Origin: Ficedula albicollis
Taxonomy: Eukaryota > Chordata > Aves > Passeriformes > Muscicapidae
Direction: 5' to 3'
Assembly (NCBI RefSeq): GCF_000247815.1
Contig: NC_021700.1
Location: 23,453,208 to 23,517,207 of the forward strand
DNA: 64,000 nt
Shown: positions 54,261-64,000 of the stretch, in pieces
Layout of the letters: each line of letters begins with the position of its first letter
Position numbering within the stretch: the first letter of the stretch is position 1
Notes under the pieces: model-generated
The model's input: the letters and a program-made list of their open reading frames with translations, nothing else
Databases searched by the model: none
What the model was told of the DNA's origin: nothing
Position numbers and translations under genes: made by a program

Positions 54261-57200
54261 CAGAGCAATTCTTGGTAGGTGACTTGTCCTTTTAGAGTAG
54301 AAAAGGCTAAGGGAAGCTATAGTTTTGCAGAAGGAAAAGAGAAAAACTTTAGATGCTAAATCACACAGACATTTGGTAAATTGTATGCATTATATTGAAT
54401 ATTAGTGAATCAAGAGCAGATTCCAGTCCATTCTTTGCTGAGTGGAAAGCCCTTCTACAGCTATATTCAGAGAGAAGCATTCTATACTGCTTAACTTCTG
54501 CTTGTTTTCAGCCATTGTAGGAATATACTCCAGAGTTTGCAGCGTTGTAGGAACTATAAATTATGTAGCTTCTGTCACTGCAGTATTCTAGCACAGTATT
54601 TTGTTTACCTGTAGCTGCCACCTTTGAAATGCAGAGTTACTTCATGCAGTTCTTTGTTGTTCTAAGCTGACATTTACATGTTATAAAAAGTAATTAGTAT
54701 TCAAACAATCATTTTAGGTCTGAGAGACAATTTGTAATTCGCTATCTAAAAAGAGGGTGCTGCTGTACCTCCAGTGAGAGCAACTCTTTTGATTGTGGTG
54801 ATGTACTGAAGTGGGGACAGTGAAGTTTGACCTGTAAGTTATAAGACACTCTTCCTGAAAGTCAGTGATGGATTTATTGATTTTCTTATCCCAGGGTTAA
54901 TAAGAAGACACTAGTTCTCTGCAGAGTCTGTTGTTCTCAGATTCAAAGTCTTACTGCTATCCCACTCACATTTTCAAAATGACTTTTAGCTCAGAAAGAG
55001 AAAGGAAATAGAGAGGTGCAGAGCGGATGGGAGGCTGATGGATAAGCTGCTCTAGCAACAGTTTGAATGTTGGTCAATAACAAGTACACTGTGCTTATTT
55101 GGAAAAGAATATTGGGCCAAGACTGTTTTGAAATGTTCTTTTATCAAATCTCTTTCTAACTTAGTGTTCTCCAGAATAGTTTGCAATTGTTTCAACTCGC
55201 CATTTACCAGCTGATGGTGCCTGATAACACGCTGATGAAGAGTTTTCTGGGAACTTTCTTAAAACCTGAAACTTCATGAAGTCAGTATTTTTCCTGGGTC
55301 TATATTACAGAATTTGACAAGAATGGAATTATTGGCACATACTAGACAGATTAGTTTGCTCTGAAACAGTGAACAAAGCTGGACACATTTCATACGTAAG
55401 TCCTGAGTTGTGTTCCTGTTCACTCATACTGCGTAAAGATTTTGAAAGTCTTGTCTGTGTTTGATGTAATTAACTCTTGTGATGGAGGAAAGTTTGAATG
55501 ATGTCTCTTCCCCATATAGATCTGTCATTTAACTGTAGTGCATAAGTGTTTCCTTGTTTGTTTTGCTTTGTTTTACATACTTTGTTCTTGGGTTTTGGCT
55601 TGGGGGCATTTTTTTTTTCCCAATGCAGAACAAAAAAAATAATTCCAGGAAGGGACAATAATTGTCTAACAAAAATACAATGCATAATAATACATAGACA
55701 AAAATACGTTGCATAGTAATGCTAAAAATTACTAGAAATACCTAAAAAAAAAAATCCTTCTTTCTATGTTGGTTAGAAAACCAGATCGTGTGTGTATTTC
55801 ATTACTGTGGTTTGATTTATATTGTCTAATTGCAGCTAGATTTTCAGGGCTTTAGAAATGTTCATTCCATTAGGAAAAGCAGGAGTTCTTTGTTTAAAGA
55901 AAAAATTCTGGCAGAAGGTAAGAAAGTCTGTAAATACACACACCTGTTTTGTGTGCTTACATCTTTGCAAAATTTTCACTGGAATAAAAGTGCCTGTTGT
56001 ATCATAATCAGAGACAGTTATGTGGTTGCTGTGGCTGCTGAAACAGTTTGAGTCCTTGAATAAGATGCAGCATACAGTGAAGCCGGATTCCTCAGTACAG
56101 TCTGTTTGGTTTTATTTTAATTAATTTTTTTAAAGAAAGAGTGGCTGCACATTAATTCTTCAGTAGTAGTGGGAAAATATTTGATAAATTTGATAAAGGG
56201 ACTTGGCAGGGTTTCATTTTATAATAAACCATGACTTGAAAGTTTAGGGGTCTGAATAATATATTAGTTTCTCTTTTGTGTTTAAATAACTTCTTTTGGA
56301 AAACTAACTAGATGCGTTTGCTTGAGGACAATGTAGGATAGGATGGACAAAAAATGTTAAAGTTTATGCTGGTGTGAATTTTCATTAGATTTTAGTGTGT
56401 TGAGTCTGTATCTCATTTGTACTGTCAGACTTCATGGATAATGTTTCCTCAAAGGTGATGGGCATTAATGTCAGGCCAAGCCCTTAGCTCCTATTTTGGT
56501 GTGCTGATAACATATGAACAGCACTTGGAGGAGGCAATGCAGTGGCTTGACCAGTGCTGCTGAGCATCAAGGATTTCTATGGTATGTAAAAGTGATGATT
56601 TATGATCTGGGATCTTCTACAGCACTTTTATTTGATATGCTGTTGTTGTGCATATTTATGTTAGGCCAGCAAATCTGTTTTATGGTGTACAGTTCCTCTG
56701 CAGAAATCAGAAATAAAATTGTGAGAAAAGAGAATTTTTAGATCATCTTACTTCTGTAAACTTCCTGGTTGGTTGTATTAATTTCAGAGGAGACATCTGG
56801 AAATCCTGGCTCCAAATATGTTAAAACTCATCAGGCAGCTATTAGTAAACATACAGTGGAACATCTGCAGCAGCTGCAGCACGACTGTCTGTGCCTCTCC
56901 TCAAGACCTAGCTTCAATGACAACTTCTCTTACAAGCTATCTATTAAGACTTTGATGTAGAAGTGAAGAGAAGCAGATGTAAGATCCTTCTGAGTTACTA
57001 GTGGGTATTACAAAACAAGAGATTCAAGTGGCTTAGCAGCTGTTTCCAGTTAGCCATGACTTCTTGTGCAACTTGGTGGTGATGCTTTAATCCAGGGATG
57101 GAAGAGTAAGGGTTTCTCTTCCACTAATACAATGTAAATATTTGCCCAGGAGAAAAACAATTATGCAGAGCAGTATTCAGTAAGGTTGTGAGTCCCAAAC

Positions 57201-59218
57201 ATAGAATCACACTGATTATCTTTCTTAAAAAAAAATTTAAAAAATTAAAAAATTAAACATTTTATAAGGCTAGATGATTATATATGCTATGTTAATTATA
57301 TTTTTCAGGCCATTAATATTTTTATAATCCAGTATTTCATCCACTTGAATGCTTTCTGTTTTCACCATACATTCTCCCATTTTCAGATAAAGCATAAGGT
57401 TTCCTCAGTTTATCTTGTTGTCCTCATTAGTTTGCCATAACTTTCCTTTGTTCTTCCAATGCCAGCCAAAATGGAGACGTTTGCTTCTTTTATTTGTAGT
57501 TAAATGTTATGAATCTCAACAGTGGAAGGGAAGAGCAACCAACAGGACAGGCAGGCTGAGCCACGGAGTGAGCTTCTGCAGCTTCTCCGGTCTGACAGCA
57601 TTCATGCAGCAAGTTTTGCAAAAAGTCAGTAGCAGTGGAGATTTTGTTTGGAGGATAAGGCAGATGGTTACAAAGAACTGACACCTTTGCACAGATGTTG
57701 AGAAAGTTTATCGCTGGTTTTCTAGAACTTAAATCAGGATTTCTTTAAAAGAAGAGATAGTGCAGTGGAAGTTTGTTTCTTTCTAGTGATGCATTGATAG
57801 TGAGACAGATGAGTATCTGTGACACAAAGTATTAAGAGCATGGACTGGCAAAACATTGACTGCTTGCTTTGTCTTGCTACCATTGCGGTTCAGTGGTCCA
57901 TTTTATGATTATACTGGTAGACCAAGGCCAAATATACCTCTACAGAAGTGTATGATAGCTTGACTGGTCTTGTTTTTTTAAGGACCTCTGAACTGGATGT
58001 CCATTATTCTGCTTTAAGTATTTCTTAAAATGTTCTCATGCTAGCTATTGAAGGAGGCAGTTTAAAGTTTTGATGAGCATGTCAAATCTCTTCCTTTTGT
58101 AAGGACTGATTTCTGGGCTTTAAATGCAAATTTCATCAACTTGTGAAACAACATAAGGAAAATTTAAATTAAGCTTGAATCCTTCCTACTTAAACAGGAG
58201 CTTCCTACTTAAAAGAGAAATCTGACTTCAGGCATCAGCTTCTTCTGTAAGGACTTACCTTTGACTTGCCAAAAGATTGTCTTAGAAGATATAAAAAGTT
58301 TTAGGATAATAGCAACAGCAGTGACAAGTGGAGAGCCTGTAGATTGCCCTTCATGGTGGGGAGGTGAGTGACAGGGGGGAGAGAGGTAAATACAAGTATC
58401 CTTACTTTTTTGTTTGCCAAATGTTATATTAACTCTATAGAAAAAAGCTGGACAGAAATTGAGAAATCTGAATTAAAATGACAATGAAACAAGACAGGAA
58501 AATCAATTCAACCCACACCTGAGAAGCTTAATTTTTTTTTTTTTTTTTGAGAGGACAGCTACCAACTGAGTGAATTAATGCTGAGCTTAAAGATCATTAA
58601 AAGGTTATTTTTAGTTAGTAAGGTGTCTCATAGCTGAATACAATTTCCTACAGTAGAGAATAAATTTTTTTCAAACTGCTGTACATATTCTTCATATGTG
58701 ATTTTCTTTTAACTCTGTGGGATTAAAGAATTTATTTTCTGTGTTTGCTCTAATGTAAGTAATGCAAGACTCTTGGAATTGGATATATTTTGGATATTAT
58801 TTTCAGATTTGTTTCAAGCATTTGTAAGCTTTAGCCGATGGCTGCAGTTGAAGAATAACGGATTGTTTTCAGCTTTGTGAATGGTGTTTTTCATAAAGCG
58901 GATGTTAGAAGCATTGAAATTCAATTTGCAGAGCTCCTCAGAGCAAAAGAAGCATCTTTTCTCCCAAAAGGGTTGTTTGTGTTTTGGGGTGTTCTTAAAG
59001 TAGCCCACTGTAATCTTTAATTCTGCAAAACAGGAATTAATTGCTGTGGACACAAAATCCAGGCACATTTGAATATTTATTATGTAAGTAAGGAGAATTT
59101 AAAAAGAAGCATATTCTTATAGTCTACTGTATGAATAATGTTTGCATTACAAAAGTGAAAGTAAGGAAGGATGTTTTACTTTCTTTACTGTCAGAGCCAT
59201 CTGTTAAGGACAATGAGG
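54261..59218. other. Unique sequence without recognisable genes
   Basis: About 5 kb. A T18 run lies at about 58531-58549, and short AT repeats lie at 57227-57255. Frames at 56769-56960 (+, preceded by ATTTCAG) and 57415-57681 (+, GC-richer at 57530-57620) were examined. They have no recognisable motif. No retroposon with a convincing end was found. Confidence 0.45.
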
Positions 59219-59343
59219 TGAATGGCTGAGAAAATACCCCAAACAGACTGAAACTTCAACTTTGACATAGGATCTTACTCTGAATGGCTGAGAAAATACC
59301 CCAAACAGACTGAAAACTTCAACTTTGACATAGGATCTTACTC
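59219..59343. repeat. 62-bp tandem duplication
   Basis: TGAATGGCTGAGAAAATACC at 59219 is repeated at 59281. The only difference seen is one extra A in GACTGAAAACTTC of the second copy. The two copies are otherwise identical through TAGGATCTTACTCT. Confidence 0.95.
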
Positions 59344-62300
59344 TTTTGGGCATACTAATGCATTAACCTGGGATTTTGGGCACCAAATGGCAGCTTAACC
59401 CACCTCAGAGCATTTCCCATATTGGCATTTACTATGCACACTTCTTCTCAATTAGCTCTACCCTATGCAAGCCCCTTTATTGCTTTCAAGGTTTTTTTGC
59501 TAATTCAATTCTTCTGTAATTCTGTTTAAAGCCCTAAAGGGCTGAGTTTTGTCTTTTGCCTAGGTGACTGAAACAGGATTTGTGTTAGAGAACCTTGACA
59601 TGTGGCTTAAGTAAGAGAATATTCCATCGATAACTGCTTTCTCCATTTTAGCATTCTATTTTCAATCTCCATGGCTAAATCAGTGCTAAAAACTTTTATA
59701 AAATCTGCCTAGCAGTATAATTTATGATTAGACCTGAGAGGTGGAGGCTAACTCAGCAGTGTATTTCTCATAAAAAACTGCTTAGCGTTGTGGGTTGAAA
59801 AGGCAATTTCTCTGGCACACAAGAAATGTAGGACATTTTCAAAGCCTAGACAAACCGAGACAATACAAAAAAAATATCAAAGGAGGGAATATTTCATGCT
59901 CTGACTTGTAATTTTAATTGTTTTGGGTTTTTTGTTGTTCTCACATGCCAAGTTAGCAGCAAAAGCTTGTGTTCTTTTGCCTACATTTTGAGGATCTTGT
60001 GTAATGCGTCTAAATCCAAGTTCCTGAAAAGAAATGCTTACTTTTGGACTGTCTAAAGTCTTTCAGGAACATAATCTACTTTCTTCTCTTTCTTCTCTTA
60101 AGTGGATTAAACCCAAATACAGTCAGATACTTCTTGGATGGGTTTGAAATCTAAAAAATGTCTGAATGTGCACCTCCCTAAAAAGTATTCTGGAGAGTAG
60201 ATTGAACAGGTTAAATTCAGCTTCTTCGGTATTGACTGTAAACTCTTACACAACTTTCAAATCTATATTCAGTATTGTTAGATTAGGTTTATCTCCTCTT
60301 TTGTCAGTAATTAGTGCCTTAATTTTCCCCATGAAGAATAGGAATACTTTGTTGTCTGATTGACCTGGAATAGACCAAATGGAACCTGGTGCTGAACTTA
60401 CCTGGCCTTCCCTCTCTGACCTTCAATTTCTTCAATGAAGTATGTTGCTGGGGGGTTATTTCCTTAGAATTTCAATTTTTGAATCAGCCTTCTGGGCATA
60501 TGGTTTAGAATATGGTAGGACTTCCAAACTACCCAGGAAATACTTTTCACAATAGCAAAACTTTGTCATGACAAAATGCATCTGCTAATGAATGATTGCT
60601 GCTGAAAATAAATGGCAGTTGAACTGAATAGATCATTACCATGTGGAACTAGAACCATGTGACAAACACATCTAAAATCTCTGTTTTGTTCAAACAGGCA
60701 GTGAAATATCTACTTTGGAATCTTGAATTGAAGTATTTTTTTTCTCTTCCCCTTAATTCTCTATCTAGCACTTTCAAGGGACTTCATTTATTTCTCAGCT
60801 CACATCAATACAATGTAGTTTTAGGTTGAAAATAATGAGGAAACTTAGTTCAGATGTTTTACAAACAAATTCTGAGTTTTGTCTCAAATGGATTTTTGTG
60901 TGTGTTTCACAACTGAGTTTACTTCCACAGTCTGCAATTTAATCAAGCCTAATCTTTCCCTAGCATCCACAGGAACTGCCAGTGATACAAACATTGGGAA
61001 TTCTAATTGTATATACAGTGCTACCTAGATCCTTTCATCTCTCTCAGAGAAATTCTTTCCTCTGTCTGTTATCTGGAAACCAAATTACTGAAGCTAGTAT
61101 TCCCTCTTCCTGAAGGGAAAAAGGAAAATGTTTTGGTTTTTTTTTAATACAAATTTATTAATAGACTTACTATTTGGTGGAAGCTGAGTCTTGTTGCTTT
61201 CTTTACTCTATGTCCTTATAGACCTCTTACGGCTGTACTTTATTTTTCTACATGATATACACTTGCCATAGTTTTTAAACTAAGTATTTATTGCAGTTGG
61301 AATGTTTAAATGTAAATGTTAACACTGATTATTTAAAACTCTGAGAGGACACATTTTGTGTTCAGGATTAATATACCCAGCTCACATGAGTGAGTGTGAA
61401 GGTGTTTTCAATTAAACATGTAATGTTAAAAGCACTCAACTCTGGACAGTCTAGAAAAAGATGGAGTTTCTTAAAAAAAAAAATTCCACCTTCCAGGACC
61501 CCAGAGAAGCCTCCATCAGAGGCCTTCTGTCACTAATCCTGTGTTGGAAAGTCATATCTGATGTTCTGATGTTCTGATTCTGATGTTCAGAAGCATCCTG
61601 CAATAAAATCAGTATATTGAAGATAAGAAAAACAGGCTGGAAAGAAGTATATTGCTGGAACTAGATGAGTAAACCAACTGCAAGTTTGTTCTTTGAGAGC
61701 TTACTTGGACAGTGTGTGCATATTTAGTTTTTTTCATGTGCATGTGTAGCTGTAGTTCTGACTGTTGAGCTCCCATGAGGAAATGAGCTCTGAGACAGAA
61801 CTTGGAGGATAGTCATGGTAGATGAGGTCAGGAAGAGAGCTCAGGCCAAAAAAGCCCTGAATTGAGCACAAGAATGTGATGCAATAATCTTTGATTCTTG
61901 CTGCAGACTGCTCAGTGTGTGGTGGGGTTTTTGTTGCTTTCCCTTTTTTTCCCCAAGTGCACAAATCTAACCTGTCAGCTGGTGTGATGAATGGTGCTAG
62001 TCTGTAGCTGGGGAGTGGTGTGGCAAGCCCTTCCCCGTTCAGGATGCTTCACACTGCAGATCTGTGATCTGTGCAGATCCTTCTCTGCCCAGAAGGACTG
62101 TGGGGTGGGGAGAAGCCACAGCCAGATTTGTCTGTGCAGTAAGGATTGACCTGCAAGGAATCATTTGGAAAGCTAAATCGTGCACGTCTTTCTTCATGCT
62201 CAGAATAATCAGCAGCTTCGTGATTACTATTAGCGTCCTTCTCTGAGCCCATGGCATGAAAAAAGCTGTTCTCACCAGGTCTCTCTGAAACCTTGGGGGG

Positions 62301-64000
62301 TCTTGCCTAGCGCTGTCCAACAGGTACCAGGCACCACAGGCTTCTCGTGTGACTCACTCTGGTCACAGCAGCCCACCTGCTCAGTGTCAGAGCTAAACAA
62401 AGGCTGGGCTGTTCAGTGCAGGGGCAGAAGTGCTCCTCCTCAGGCTACTTGCTGCAGTAATTTTCAAACACAAGTGTTGCAGCTGGGAGCTGGATCTCCC
62501 AGTCCCTTTTCTGAGGTGGGTTTAAGTGCTTATTCATTTATTTTAACTGCAGGGATTTCCAGGATTTGGTGTTGTGGTGGAGTCAGCAGGCTGTTAGGTA
62601 TGAAAAATAGAAAGAGAACTCTTCAGAACTTTTTCTGGAGTGTATTGTTTGAGTATGGGTGCAGTTGTAATGTGGGTAAAGGAGGAAGAACTTTTAATTA
62701 AAACAGAAGAATTATTTTCTAATTTCAATCTTGAAGTGGGTGAGCTGTCCCTGGATATAATTGGACCAGTGTGACTGAACTACAGAAAAATAAGAGTGAC
62801 TTATAAAACTACATTGTTTTCTATATATATCTGAGCTAAGCAAAAAATATCAGTTCTTTGTGGGTAATATACTGCACACCAGCCTGTGAGTCACTGAAGC
62901 ATTGCTAAAGTGAAATGATTCCAGCATGTGACTTGACTTGTGACTGTGAATGAAGAAATATCAATAGTTCTGACATGTTATCTGGAAGGAGCTTCTTTTT
63001 CTAGGGAAAGCTTCTTTTTCCCCAATCAGTGGGGAGATTTAAGCAATTACAGTTACTAAAAAAGTTACAGTTATGACACATTGTAACTTTTGCAAAAATG
63101 TCCTTCAACTTGGCACGGTTAAGGCCTTTATCTGAAAAGAAGGAGGAGGCCTTGCTTTCCTCCCCCTTGCTCCCTGGGATGTGGTCTTGCCACCTTCCTA
63201 CTGCCAGATGGGGTGCTTTTCATCTTCACTGGCAGCTAGTTCATTGAGAAAATGCCTGTATGCTTCCTTCCTGGTTTTCTTTCCTACTGTTCTGGATTAA
63301 CTTTTTGCTGGGTTGTCAGATTCAGTCACCTCATGGAGGAATCCAGTGGCTTCCAGAACGGTAAAAGGAAGGAGGAAAGAGTGTCAGGGAATGGGAAGGA
63401 AAGGATCATGTTTGGTCTCCAAGGAGTCTCTGCTAGGCTGGCTCCACTGTAGCATCTAATTTCACTCTTCACAAGATGTGTGTGGACATTGTAAAGTAGT
63501 GATTCAGATGCAGAAAAAGGGACCTTCAAGAATGCTGTCATGCAGTTTTAAAATGTAAGGAAATGCCGGACTTGAGGGTACTTGCACAAAATAAAATTCT
63601 GTGCACTTCTAGGTGCTTTTTGTCTGTTACTGTTAACTATCCCTGAGTAAGTTGGTAGGGGTGCCTGCTGGAGAGATGTTACCTGTTTCTTCATTAGTGA
63701 ACTCTGTCTCACTGATCCAGACTCTCCATCTTCTTCCAGCTCACGTCATTCCTTCACCTTCCACCCAGTCTCCAGATATGGTGTGGTTGTTGTTATTTTT
63801 TTGTGTGTGCTTGGTGGGTTGCTTTTTTGGGTTTAGTTTTAAAAATTCTTTCACTGTTTCCTTCTAAAGCAGCTCCCCAGCATGGCCCTTTGCATAGCTC
63901 AGTAACTGGCAGGAGAGGGAAAAGCATGCTCTGAATTGAGCTTTGATTTCAGCTCTGGTCTGACATGGTCCACAGCTGATTGAAATCACATGTTGTCCCC
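59344..64000. other. Unique sequence; GC-richer patch near 62.0-62.6 kb
   Basis: The region contains a small direct repeat of TCTGATGTTC at 61556-61588 and a moderately GC-richer patch at 62030-62560 with overlapping short frames on both strands (62039-62320 -, 62303-62701 +). No domain, promoter structure or splice-bounded exon can be supported. The window ends inside this unique sequence. Confidence 0.45.

Noticed and set aside
56769..56960. 63-residue + frame preceded by ATTTCAG, considered as a terminal exon
   Set aside because: The acceptor-like site has a poor pyrimidine tract and the peptide is not recognisable. There is no independent support.
57415..57681. GC-richer frames on both strands, considered as an exon
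   Set aside because: Both strands are open, which argues against coding constraint on either, and no motif was seen.
58531..58549. T18 run considered as the poly-A tail of a minus-strand processed pseudogene
   Set aside because: The sequence to the right shows no gene-like or RNA-like similarity and no target-site duplication was found.

Overview
The window looks like non-coding nuclear DNA from a bird, most likely a passerine. It is AT-rich and has no long reading frame that resembles a protein apart from decayed CR1 LINE fragments. Two retroposon signals support the assignment. There are several CR1 copies with the typical avian/reptilian 3' end (antisense form near GAATCATAGAATGGTTTGGG). 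There is also one tRNA-Ile-headed SINE with a CR1-type tail at about 25873-25986, which resembles the passerine family known as TguSINE1. The organism call rests on remembered family structure, not on a database search.

Layout. 1-6.3 kb: a 63-bp tandem duplication, a 691-bp pure CCTCT pyrimidine tract (957-1647), and a 338-bp near-perfect tandem duplication (5608-6278). 6.3-20.4 kb: unique sequence with one compound tetranucleotide microsatellite (11669-11758). 20.4-22.9 kb: a possible CR1 scrap, an antisense CR1 (21801-22105) and a sense CR1 (22462-22881). 25-27.2 kb: a cluster of duplications that share a poly-T junction, with the SINE inside it. 27.68 kb: one short exon-like block of unknown identity. 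30977-31669: an uninterrupted run of 693 G, which is either extraordinary or an assembly artefact. 35.9-40.1 kb: a three-part nest of CR1 elements, in which one old minus-strand CR1 is split by two later CR1 insertions in opposite orientations. 41.2 kb: another antisense CR1. 43.7-44.3 kb: a six-copy 95-bp minisatellite. From 44.3 kb to the end: mostly unique sequence carrying many short local duplications (units 48-80 bp).

No intact gene, RNA gene, promoter, CRISPR array or operon is supported. The reading frames of 60-280 residues are chance frames, products of simple repeats, or (36.3-40.1 kb) remnants of CR1 ORF2. The two features most worth a second look are the density of young local tandem duplications (more than ten separate events) and the nested CR1 block. 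Nothing points to a new multi-gene system.
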